A DNA stretch of 64,000 nucleotides from Lachnospiraceae bacterium (lineage in GTDB: Bacteria; Bacillota; Clostridia; Lachnospirales; Lachnospiraceae), in NCBI GenBank assembly GCA_017612555.1, contig JAGAFR010000037.1:1-64000 (forward strand), read 5' to 3'. Below are positions 19,286 through 27,313 of the stretch, piece after piece. Made by a program: the position numbers and the translations under genes. The number at the start of each line of letters is the position of its first letter. The stretch's first letter is position 1. A model generated the notes under the pieces. That model made no database searches. It saw only the letters and a program-made list of their open reading frames with translations, and had not been told where the DNA came from.

Positions 19286-21540
19286 TGTTTGCGCCTTTTT
19301 CTCTTTTTGACCGGAGCATGATAATACTTGAGTTCATCCGGTTCAAAATATGTGCATGAAAATACCGTTACGGAAAGCGCGGGAACATTTATCCTGATCG
19401 AGTTAGGCCTTGTGTCACACTCGTCTTCTTTTGACCTTTTGACTCTCGGATTGTTATGTCCGTTTCCACCGAACTGTTCGTCGTCCGTAGAGAATATTTC
19501 CTTGTATTTGCCGGAGAACGGAACTCCGATCTTGTAATCGGTCCGGTCGACTCCCGCAAAGTTACATACTACAAGAAGATCGTTTCCGGCTCTGTCCTTA
19601 CGTAAGAATACGATGATCGTCTCGTTGGCGGATATGTTGTTGATCCATTCGAACCCGTCAACATCGTTGTCAAGTTCGAAAAGGGCCGGTGTATTCCTGT
19701 AGAATTCAAGCATCTTCCTGACAAAAGTGTTAAACTTTATATGATCATCATACTGAAGAAGGTCCCATTCAACACTTCTCTTTTCATTCCACTCGTCCCA
19801 TTCACCAATATCCTGTCCCATGAACAGAAGCTTCTTGCCCGGATGCGTGAACATATAAGCGATCGCAAGGCGGAGATTTGCAAACTTCATATCACGGTCT
19901 CCCGGCATCTTGGACAGCATCGAAGCTTTTCCGTGCACAACTTCGTCATGCGAGAATACAAGTATGAACTTCTCGCTGTACGCATATATCATCGAAAAAG
20001 TAAGCTCACCGTAATGTCCGCTCCTGTAAAGCGGATCCAGTCGGATGAATCCGATAAGATCGTTCATCCATCCCATGTTCCACTTGTAATCAAATCCAAG
20101 CCCGTCATCGGAAAGATCGCCTGTGACCTTGGGCCATGCCGTGGATTCTTCGGCTATCATAAGAGCTCCGGTTTTCATCTTGCTGTTTATGGAGTTAAGA
20201 TGACGGAGCATCTCTTCAGCTTCAAGATTTTCATTACCGCCGTATATATTCGGTATCCATTCCCTGCCCTGACGACCATAGTCAAGATACAGCATAGACG
20301 CCACCGCATCCATCCTGATCCCGTCAGCATGATATTTATTGATCCAAAACAGTGCATTTGATATAAGATAATCCGATACCTCAGGTCGTCCGTAATTAAA
20401 GCAAAGTGTCCCCCAGTCCGGATGGTTTCCTTTTCTCGGGTCTGCATGTTCATACAGGCACGTGCCGTCGAAATTGGACAGTCCCTGAACGTCTCTCGGA
20501 AAATGCGCCGGAACCCAGTCAAGAATGACTCCGATATTATTCTCATGCATCTTATCCATGAAATACATAAAATCATCGGGAGTACCGTATCTGGCGGTCG
20601 GTGCAAACATACCTATTACCTGATATCCCCATGACTCATCATAGGGATGCTCCATTACCGGCATCAATTCTATATGTGTGTATCCCATTTTAAGAACATA
20701 CGGGATTATCTCATCAGCCAGTTCCCTGTAGTTTAAAAACTCTCTTTCGTCTCCGGGCTTCTTGAAGGATCCGAGATAGATCTCATATATGGAAAACGGC
20801 TTATCTTTTGCGTTAAATGATGCCCTGTTCCTGACAAACTCTTCGTCATGCCATTCATACTTATCGATATCATATACTCTCGATGCCGTCTCGGGACGCA
20901 GCTGTGCATAATATCCGTACGGATCGGCCTTCATTATGACCATGCCGCCTTTAAGCTTTAATTCGAACTTGTATATATCCCCCTCAACCACACCCGGGAT
21001 GAACAGTTCAAACACGCCCGAATCTCCGAGCCTTCTCATCTGATGGCATCTTCCGTCCCAGTCGTTAAAATCTCCAACGACCGATACACGGACCGCATTG
21101 GGAGCCCAGACGGCAAAGTTGACACCCGAAACGCCGTCTTTTTTCTTAACATGTGCTCCGAGATATTCGTATATATCGTAACTGATACCGGCAGCAAAAG
21201 CCTTCAGAGTCTTACTGTCGATCGATGACGAAAACCTGTAAGGGTCTTCCGTGATATATGTGTTCTTTCCTTTTGTAACTTTAAACCTGTATGTGATCCT
21301 GGACTTGGTTATGGATCTTATAAGGACCGAGAAGAACCCTTCGTCGTCCATCCTGTCCATCTTGTATTCTTTTTGTGAAATGATGACACTGCACTTAGTC
21401 GCACCCGGGATAAAACAGGAGATCATAAAGCCGCCTGTCACTTTATGGGCGCCCAGATATCCGTGAGGATCATCCTCCTCCGAGTAGACGATCTGTTCCA
21501 CTCTTGCCCAGTCCATCATCTTATACAGTCTCTTGTCCAT
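19282..21540 (-). CDS. glgB: 1,4-alpha-glucan branching enzyme
   Basis: Glycogen branching enzyme (GH13): cuts alpha-1,4 chains and re-attaches them by alpha-1,6 bonds. The 752-residue protein has a CBM48 domain (about 115-215, GVNFAVWAPNAVRVSVVGDFNDWDGR) and a complete GH13 barrel. The catalytic positions are all present: DWVPAHFP, the nucleophile in ADGIRMDAVASM, the acid/base Glu in LMIAEESTAWP, and the FSHDEVVHG histidine-aspartate. This contrasts with the degenerate GH13 protein at 36487-38403. The tail is basic (VKKRKRRKH). It follows the DUF1015 gene by 8 bp, and no other glg gene is adjacent, so glgB is detached from glgCADP here. Confidence 0.96.
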   Translation of the reverse strand: MDKRLYKMMDWARVEQIVYSEEDDPHGYLGAHKVTGGFMISCFIPGATKCSVIISQKEYKMDRMDDEGFFSVLIRSITKSRITYRFKVTKGKNTYITEDPYRFSSSIDSKTLKAFAAGISYDIYEYLGAHVKKKDGVSGVNFAVWAPNAVRVSVVGDFNDWDGRCHQMRRLGDSGVFELFIPGVVEGDIYKFELKLKGGMVIMKADPYGYYAQLRPETASRVYDIDKYEWHDEEFVRNRASFNAKDKPFSIYEIYLGSFKKPGDEREFLNYRELADEIIPYVLKMGYTHIELMPVMEHPYDESWGYQVIGMFAPTARYGTPDDFMYFMDKMHENNIGVILDWVPAHFPRDVQGLSNFDGTCLYEHADPRKGNHPDWGTLCFNYGRPEVSDYLISNALFWINKYHADGIRMDAVASMLYLDYGRQGREWIPNIYGGNENLEAEEMLRHLNSINSKMKTGALMIAEESTAWPKVTGDLSDDGLGFDYKWNMGWMNDLIGFIRLDPLYRSGHYGELTFSMIYAYSEKFILVFSHDEVVHGKASMLSKMPGDRDMKFANLRLAIAYMFTHPGKKLLFMGQDIGEWDEWNEKRSVEWDLLQYDDHIKFNTFVRKMLEFYRNTPALFELDNDVDGFEWINNISANETIIVFLRKDRAGNDLLVVCNFAGVDRTDYKIGVPFSGKYKEIFSTDDEQFGGNGHNNPRVKRSKEDECDTRPNSIRINVPALSVTVFSCTYFEPDELKYYHAPVKKRKRRKH

Positions 21541-21548
21541 CTCCTGCC

Positions 21549-22787
21549 TTACCTTTCGAATTCGTGAATGAACAGTCCGCTTCGCAGCTTCGGTTCAAAC
21601 CATGTAGACTTCGGAGGCATGAGAAGATGCGCATCAGCCACAGCGAACAACTCACTGATACTTGTCGGATACATTGCAAAAGCTATCTTACAATCGTTGG
21701 CGACTCTCTTTTCAAGTTCCGAAAGTCCTCTTATCCCTCCGACAAAATCGATCCTGTCATCTGTTCTGGGATCACCTATACCAAACAACGGGGTAAGCAC
21801 ACGGTCCTGCAACACCGATACATCAAGTCCGGCTACCGGATCATCCGGTATTATATTTTTATCAAACTCAAACTTATACCATTTATTTTCAACATATACG
21901 CCGACACATCCTTTAGCTTCCGGTCTGTATATGTCATCTTTTTCTTCCACGGTACCAAGCTTTGACAGCTCTTCAAGGATCTGCCCTGCGCTGTGTCCGT
22001 TAAGATCTTTAACAACACGGTTATAATCCATGATCATGAGTTCATCATCGGCAAACAGAACGGAAAGGAAGTAGTTGAATTCTTCATTTCCGCTGTAATC
22101 GGGATGCTCCTGCCTTCTCTTAAGGCCGACCTTTACGGCAGATGCACATCTGTGGTGTCCGTCTGCAATATAGATCGAATCGGTATCCGCGAACGCTTTT
22201 TCGATCGCGTTAACGTCCTTATCTTCTCTTAACGCCCACACTCTGTGAGTGATACCGTCCGGAGATGTAAAATCATAAAGCGGCTTTGTCTTCTTGATGC
22301 GAAGCAACACCTGTCTGATATCATCCCTTCCCCTGTACGCAAGGAATATAGGACCGGTCTGAGCACTCAGTGCATCAACATGATTGATCCTGTCAACTTC
22401 CTTATCCGCTCTCGTATTCTCATGCTTCTTAATGGTACCTGAAATATAGTCATCTATCGATGCAACACCTACAACCCCCGTCTGACTCCTTCCGTCCATG
22501 ACAAGTTCATACACGTAATAGCAAGGGGTCCCATCCTGAACAAAAGTATTGTCATCGATCCTCTTCTTCATAAGCGCTGCGGCTTTCTCGTACACCTGTG
22601 GATCGTAAGTATCAACATCATCTCCAAGCTGTGTCTCGGCACGATCGATACACAGGAAAGAAAGCGGTTCTCTCTTTGTCTCGACCTTAGCTTCCGCTCT
22701 GTTATATACATCATAAGGAAGAGCTGCTACTCTGGCAGCTATATCCTGTCTCGGTCTGACGGCACAAAAGGGTTTTACGACAGCCAT
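21549..22787 (-). CDS. DUF1015 (COG4198) family protein
   Basis: Conserved protein of unknown biochemical function, 412 residues. The family's opening (VVKPFCAVRPRQDIAARVAALPYDVYNRAEA) and the central YIADGHHRCASA motif (about residue 210), which resembles a nucleotide-handling ParB/Srx-type GHHR motif, are both clear. From family knowledge, DUF1015 genes often lie beside serA and serC in Clostridia. Here they lie on the same strand but are separated by a small opposite-strand gene and a structured element. A strong AAAGGAGG precedes the ATG and a good promoter lies 50-75 nt upstream. A role connected to serine metabolism is a context inference only. Confidence 0.88.
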   Translation of the reverse strand: MAVVKPFCAVRPRQDIAARVAALPYDVYNRAEAKVETKREPLSFLCIDRAETQLGDDVDTYDPQVYEKAAALMKKRIDDNTFVQDGTPCYYVYELVMDGRSQTGVVGVASIDDYISGTIKKHENTRADKEVDRINHVDALSAQTGPIFLAYRGRDDIRQVLLRIKKTKPLYDFTSPDGITHRVWALREDKDVNAIEKAFADTDSIYIADGHHRCASAVKVGLKRRQEHPDYSGNEEFNYFLSVLFADDELMIMDYNRVVKDLNGHSAGQILEELSKLGTVEEKDDIYRPEAKGCVGVYVENKWYKFEFDKNIIPDDPVAGLDVSVLQDRVLTPLFGIGDPRTDDRIDFVGGIRGLSELEKRVANDCKIAFAMYPTSISELFAVADAHLLMPPKSTWFEPKLRSGLFIHEFER

Positions 22788-22833
22788 AAACGACCTCCTT
22801 TATCACGGCAGTTTCTACAACATATTGTATATA

Positions 22834-22862
22834 ATTCTACCAAAACCCCAATGCTTTGACAA
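22834..22862 (-). promoter_or_regulatory. Sigma-A promoter of the DUF1015-glgB unit
   Basis: Minus-strand TTGTCA (22857-22862), 17-bp spacer, TAGAAT (22834-22839); each box matches five of six consensus bases. The -35 box overlaps the -35 box of the opposite-facing promoter by five positions, so the two cannot easily be occupied together. Confidence 0.7.
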
Positions 22863-22884
22863 CATCTTACGGCAATGATAGTAT
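22856..22884 (+). promoter_or_regulatory. Promoter of the 88-aa orphan gene
   Basis: Perfect TTGACA at 22856-22861, 17-bp spacer, TAGTAT at 22879-22884 (four of six). The AT-rich stretch to 22893 offers alternative -10 boxes with poorer spacing. It is back-to-back with the DUF1015 promoter and shares its -35 region. Confidence 0.6.
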
Positions 22885-22925
22885 ATTTATACTAAAATAA
22901 TTACGAACCGGCTCGGAGGTGACGT

Positions 22926-23192
22926 ATGACAGCTGAAGATATGGAATTTCTTGGGAAAATAAATGACTATGCGGAGAAAGTGCTCGGGGATATAGATCCC
23001 CAGAAAACGCATGTATCGGAGCAGCTTGAGAAGCTGCGTCCGATAATGCAGAATCTTGCCATGGAATATAAAATGGACGTCGAGGACGTATTCATCAAAT
23101 ATATGGATCTTGCAAGCGAGGCAAATGCGACGGCGGATGCCCGGTTTCGCGCCCAGTACGGCGAGGATGATACGCTCGATCTGCCGATATAA
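22926..23192 (+). CDS. Small acidic helical protein, unrecognised
   Basis: An 88-residue acidic, mostly helical protein with no signal peptide or membrane segment. It is likely real: a strong GGAGG lies 5 nt before the ATG, a promoter lies about 40 nt further up, and the codon use looks normal. The sequence carries regularly spaced hydrophobics in two helices (about residues 4-20 and 26-60, EKLRPIMQNLAMEYKMDVEDVFIKYMDL) and an acidic C-terminus (GEDDTLDLPI). I do not recognise a family. It stands alone on the plus strand between DUF1015 and serA, and its stop codon touches the structured element. A small regulatory or adaptor protein is possible but not supported by any motif. Confidence 0.75.
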   Translation: MTAEDMEFLGKINDYAEKVLGDIDPQKTHVSEQLEKLRPIMQNLAMEYKMDVEDVFIKYMDLASEANATADARFRAQYGEDDTLDLPI

Positions 23193-23334
23193 AAGCCGAG
23201 GAATTCTGTGTCGTTTGACCAAAAGACTTGGAGCGCGTTGTTACTTGACGAGGTTTTTCACGAGTCTAGTAACGTGACGCGCGGAAACGAGCGCAAGCGC
23301 CTTTTGGGCAAATGAACACAGAAGTCCTCGGCTT
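23193..23334 (+). ncRNA. 142-nt multi-stem structured element filling a convergent gap
   Basis: The whole space between the stop codons of the orphan gene and serA folds as nested helices. P1 pairs 23193-23211 with 23316-23334 (18 of 19 positions). P2 pairs 23212-23225 with 23301-23314 (13 of 14, one G-U). P3 pairs 23233-23238 with 23277-23282 and 23240-23245 with 23268-23273. A small GCGC/GCGC hairpin lies at 23291-23300. Because it is palindromic, either strand could form it. Neither flank has a strong U-tract (CTTTTATAT on the minus side, CTTGAATTA on the plus side). It could be a structured RNA, a bidirectional transcription end or a palindromic mobile repeat. Confidence 0.6.
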
Positions 23335-23337
23335 GAA

Positions 23338-24504
23338 TTATTTAATAACCCGTACACGTATGACACTGTCAATTGCATTCAGCTTGTCAACAAGTTCCTG
23401 TGTGATATCTGAATCCACGTCGATCATCGTATAAGCAAACTCACCTTTCGATGAATTGACCATGTCGGATATATTGATCCCGGCTTCGGAGAACACTCCC
23501 GAAAACCTTGTGATCATATTCGTGACATTCTTGTGGTGTATCGTGATCCTTCCCTTTGTCTGGCATACACCCATGTCAGCCTTCGGGTAATTGACTGAAT
23601 TGACGATATTCCCGTTGGTAAGGTAATCTATCATCTGCTTAACTGCCATCTTTGCGCAGTTGTCTTCCGACTCTTCGGTTGATGCCCCCAGATGAGGGAT
23701 GACGATACATCCTTCGGCATTAGCAGTAGTGGGATTCGGGAAGTCGGATACATACTTGGCGATCTTTCCTTTTTTGATACCTTCTATGACTGCTTTCTCG
23801 TCACACAGAAGATCCCTTGCAAAGTTAAGTATGATAACACCGTCCTTCATCTTGTCGATGGCTTCGGCATTTATCGTATTCTTGGTCGAATCCATCAGTG
23901 GAACATGGATCGTGATGATATCACAGTTTTCAAAAATGTCATCAATCGACAGAACGTGCTTGATATCTCTTGAAAGGTTCCAAGCTGCGTCAACCGAAAT
24001 ATAAGGATCATATCCGTATACTTCCATGCCGAGGTGTTTTGCTGCATTGGCAACCCTGACACCGATCGCTCCGAGGCCTATGATACCGAGTTTCTTATCC
24101 ATGATCTCAGTACCTGCGAAATTCTTCTTTTCTTTTTCCGCAAGCTTTGCGATATCGGGATTTTCTTTATTATCCTGAACCCAGTTGATACCGCCAACTA
24201 TATCACGTGATGCAAGAAGCATTCCCGCAAACACCAGCTCTTTTACACCGTTTGCATTTGCACCGGGAGTGTTGAATACAACGATACCCTTCTTGGCACA
24301 CTCCTCAAGAGGTATATTGTTAACGCCCGCACCTGCCCTTGCAACACATAAGAGACTGTCGGGAAGATCAAGGTCATGCATCGAAGCTGATCTTACAAGT
24401 GCTCCGTCGGCACTGTTCAGATCATCCGTCTTTTCGAATCTGTTATCGAATCCGTCAAGTCCGACCTTTGCAATAGGATTTAAACAAGTATATCGAAACA
24501 TCAT
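23338..24504 (-). CDS. serA: D-3-phosphoglycerate dehydrogenase (with ACT domain)
   Basis: Oxidises 3-phosphoglycerate to 3-phosphohydroxypyruvate, the first step of serine biosynthesis. The 388-residue protein has the D-2-hydroxyacid dehydrogenase fold: substrate segment VARAGAGVNNIP (about residue 55), NAD motif LGIIGLGAIGVRVANAAKHLGM (about 138), the catalytic Arg in NFARDLLCDEKAV, and the catalytic His in VIPHLGASTEESEDNCA. A C-terminal ACT domain (about 318-388) suggests serine feedback. The start overlaps the serC stop by 4 bp. No phosphoserine phosphatase gene is in the window. Confidence 0.94.
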   Translation of the reverse strand: MMFRYTCLNPIAKVGLDGFDNRFEKTDDLNSADGALVRSASMHDLDLPDSLLCVARAGAGVNNIPLEECAKKGIVVFNTPGANANGVKELVFAGMLLASRDIVGGINWVQDNKENPDIAKLAEKEKKNFAGTEIMDKKLGIIGLGAIGVRVANAAKHLGMEVYGYDPYISVDAAWNLSRDIKHVLSIDDIFENCDIITIHVPLMDSTKNTINAEAIDKMKDGVIILNFARDLLCDEKAVIEGIKKGKIAKYVSDFPNPTTANAEGCIVIPHLGASTEESEDNCAKMAVKQMIDYLTNGNIVNSVNYPKADMGVCQTKGRITIHHKNVTNMITRFSGVFSEAGINISDMVNSSKGEFAYTMIDVDSDITQELVDKLNAIDSVIRVRVIK

Positions 24505-25583
24505 GCATTCTCCTTTTCAAACTTATCCATGAAGGCAACAAGCTTTTCAACACCTTCGATAGGCATTGCATTGTACATGCTGGCTCTCATGCCGCCGACG
24601 GTCTTGTGACCCTTAAGGTTTACAAATCCGGCTTCAGCTGCTTCCTTGATGAACTTGGCATCAAGATCGGCATTACCGGTAACAAACGGTGCATTCATAA
24701 GAGATCTTGAAGCAGGCTCAACGGTTCCCTTGAACATCTTCGATGCATCAAGGTAATCATAGAATACCTTTGCTTTCTTTTCATTACGCTCTTTCATTGC
24801 GGTAAGTCCGCCCATCTTCTTGATCCACTTGAATACCTTGCCGCATATATAGATCGTATAGCACGGAGGTGTATTGTAAAGTGAAAGCGCATCAGCCTGA
24901 GTCTTCCACTTAAGAAGGGTCGGTGTTCCCGGAAGAACATCATCGGTGATAAGATCTTCTCTTATGATGGCGATAACGCAGCCTGCGGGGCCCACATTCT
25001 TCTGAACGCCGCCATAGACCACACCATACTTGGTAACATCCATGGGTTCAGAGAGGAAGCATGAGCTCACATCGGAAACAAGTATCTTGCCCTTTGTGTT
25101 GGGGAGCTGCTTATACTTGGTACCGTATATCGTATTATTCTCACAGATATATACATAGTCCATATCATCCGTTATTGGAAGATCAGAGCAGTCGGGAATA
25201 TATGAGAATGTCTTGTCGGCTGAAGATGCAAGTTCTACCGCCTCACCGAATATCTTGGCTTCGGCAAAAGCTTTCTTGGCCCACTGACCGGTAATGATGT
25301 ATCCGGCCTTTTTGTTCTTCATAAGGTTCATGGGAACTTCGGCAAAGAACTGCGAAGCACCGCCTTGAAGGAACAATACTTTGTAATTGTCGGGAATACT
25401 GAGAATGTCTCTGATATCAGCTTCCGCTTCTTTGATGATATCATCAAAGACCTTGGATCTGTGCGACATCTCCATTACGGACTGACCGCTTCCCTTGTAG
25501 TTAAGCATCTCATCTGCAGCTTCTTTGAGGACTTCCTCCGGTAAAACTGCGGGACCTGCCGAAAAGTTATACACTCTTTCCAA
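24501..25583 (-). CDS. serC: Phosphoserine aminotransferase
   Basis: PLP enzyme converting 3-phosphohydroxypyruvate and glutamate to phosphoserine. The 360-residue protein opens with the family hallmark VYNFSAGPAVLPEEVLKEA and has EMSHRSKVFDDII, the LFLQGGASQFFAEVP motif and the PLP-lysine segment YGGVQKNVGPAGC (about residue 196). The start codon is TTG at 25583, supported by GGAGGAG about 6 nt upstream and by the fit of MERVYNFSAGPA to the family start. It lies 29 bp downstream of ilvB and overlaps serA by 4 bp, so serine and branched-chain synthesis genes share one transcript. Confidence 0.96.
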   Translation of the reverse strand: MERVYNFSAGPAVLPEEVLKEAADEMLNYKGSGQSVMEMSHRSKVFDDIIKEAEADIRDILSIPDNYKVLFLQGGASQFFAEVPMNLMKNKKAGYIITGQWAKKAFAEAKIFGEAVELASSADKTFSYIPDCSDLPITDDMDYVYICENNTIYGTKYKQLPNTKGKILVSDVSSCFLSEPMDVTKYGVVYGGVQKNVGPAGCVIAIIREDLITDDVLPGTPTLLKWKTQADALSLYNTPPCYTIYICGKVFKWIKKMGGLTAMKERNEKKAKVFYDYLDASKMFKGTVEPASRSLMNAPFVTGNADLDAKFIKEAAEAGFVNLKGHKTVGGMRASMYNAMPIEGVEKLVAFMDKFEKENA

Positions 25584-25612
25584 CGTAATCTCCTCCTTTT
25601 ACTACTCTTATA

Positions 25613-27289
25613 TCATTTATTACCAAGATCATCAGAATCAAAAACATCCGATATGGCAGCACCCGGTGAAACCATAGGGAACACCTTATCGTCACTGTCA
25701 ATGACACATTCTATCACAACGGGCGCGTTCATTTCAATCGCCTTTGAAAGAGCCGGCACTACTTCGTCTTTCTTTGTCACTTTTATCGCATTACATCCGA
25801 GTGCCTCGGCTACTTTGCAGTAATCCACCTTATCTAACAGAACAGTATTAGAATAACGCTTGTCATAGAAAAGCGTCTGCCACTGTCTGACCATTCCGAG
25901 AACAGAATTGTTGATCACGATCTGAACTATGGGGATATTGTATCTGCTCGCTGTGGCAAGCTCATTCATGTTCATGCGGAAACACCCGTCACCGCCGATA
26001 TTGCACACTATCTTGTCAGGCATTCCGACTTTTGCTCCGATACATGCTCCGAGTCCGTATCCCATCGTGCCCAGTCCACCCGAAGACAGGAATGTGCGTG
26101 GCTGTGTATACTTGTAATACTGAGCTGCCCACATCTGATGCTGACCCACATCCGTTGTTATGATCGCATCGCCTTTTGTAACCTCATACAGTTTTTCTAT
26201 AACATAAGGACAGGTGAGCGAATCCTCATCATATTTGAGAGGATACTGTTCTTTAAGCTGTCTGATATGATCCGTCCACTCCTTATTGGTCCGTCGCTCT
26301 ATCTTGGAGTTCAGCACTCCGAGAACTTCCTTTACATCTCCGATGATGCTTGCATTCGTTTTAATGTTCTTGTTGATCTCGGCGGGATCGATATCTATAT
26401 GAAGGACTTTTGCCTTGGATGCAAACTTACTTGCGTTACCGATGACCCTGTCGGAAAATCTTGCACCTATCGCTATGAGAAGATCGCACTCGCTCACGCC
26501 GAGGTTTGATGCCTTCGTTCCGTGCATTCCGATCATTCCGGTATACAGATCATCCGTTCCGTCAAATCCGCCTTTTCCCATCAATGTATCACATACCGGT
26601 GCATCGATCTTGTGGGCAAATACGGCAAGTTCTTTTGATGCTCCGGATATTACCACTCCACCGCCTGTATAAATGTATGGCTTCTTGGACTTCTCGATAA
26701 GCTTTACGGCCTTTTCGATATCCGCGTCCGTGTATCTCTTCGGGATCTCGAGGCTGTACGGCGCCTTCTTGCTGTATCTGCACTTTGCCGCAGTAACATC
26801 CTTTGTGATATCAACAAGAACCGGTCCGGGACGTCCCGATCTTGCTATCGCAAATGCCTTGCGGATCGTATCGGCGAGTTTGTTGACATCCTTGACTATG
26901 TAGCCGTGCTTTGTGATGGGCATCGTAACTCCGGCGATATCGACTTCCTGGAACGTATCTTTTCCGAGAAGAGGAAGGTTAACATTGGCTGTTATAGCTA
27001 CGAGCGGAACAGAATCCATATATGCGGTAGCTATACCTGTGACAAGGTTTGTGGCACCGGGTCCGCTTGTTGCCATACATACACCGACTTTTCCTGTTGC
27101 CCTTGCATAGCCGTCGGCTGCATGCGCAGCTCCCTGCTCATGACTTGTCAGGATATGCCTGATCCTGTCACTGTATTTGTACAGCTCATCATAAATATTA
27201 AGTATAGTCCCTCCGGGATATCCGAATACCGTATCGACACCCTGCTCCAAGAGACATTCCATTACGATCTGAGAACCGGTCAGTTCCAT
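25613..27289 (-). CDS. ilvB: Acetolactate synthase, large (catalytic) subunit
   Basis: TPP/FAD-dependent condensation of two pyruvates (or pyruvate and 2-ketobutyrate) in valine/leucine/isoleucine synthesis. The 558-residue protein carries the activating Glu in TSHEQGAAHAADGYARA (about residue 50), the TPP/Mg motif NIGGDGCFRMNMNELATA (about 434) and the biosynthetic-type segment VLGMVRQWQ. The presence of this segment and an FAD-type middle domain favours the anabolic enzyme over a catabolic AlsS. No small regulatory subunit gene (ilvN/ilvH) is next to it, which is unusual; ilvD precedes it by 24 bp. Confidence 0.92.
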   Translation of the reverse strand: MELTGSQIVMECLLEQGVDTVFGYPGGTILNIYDELYKYSDRIRHILTSHEQGAAHAADGYARATGKVGVCMATSGPGATNLVTGIATAYMDSVPLVAITANVNLPLLGKDTFQEVDIAGVTMPITKHGYIVKDVNKLADTIRKAFAIARSGRPGPVLVDITKDVTAAKCRYSKKAPYSLEIPKRYTDADIEKAVKLIEKSKKPYIYTGGGVVISGASKELAVFAHKIDAPVCDTLMGKGGFDGTDDLYTGMIGMHGTKASNLGVSECDLLIAIGARFSDRVIGNASKFASKAKVLHIDIDPAEINKNIKTNASIIGDVKEVLGVLNSKIERRTNKEWTDHIRQLKEQYPLKYDEDSLTCPYVIEKLYEVTKGDAIITTDVGQHQMWAAQYYKYTQPRTFLSSGGLGTMGYGLGACIGAKVGMPDKIVCNIGGDGCFRMNMNELATASRYNIPIVQIVINNSVLGMVRQWQTLFYDKRYSNTVLLDKVDYCKVAEALGCNAIKVTKKDEVVPALSKAIEMNAPVVIECVIDSDDKVFPMVSPGAAISDVFDSDDLGNK

Positions 27290-27313
27290 AGCTTTCTCCT
27301 TCTGAATACCTGA

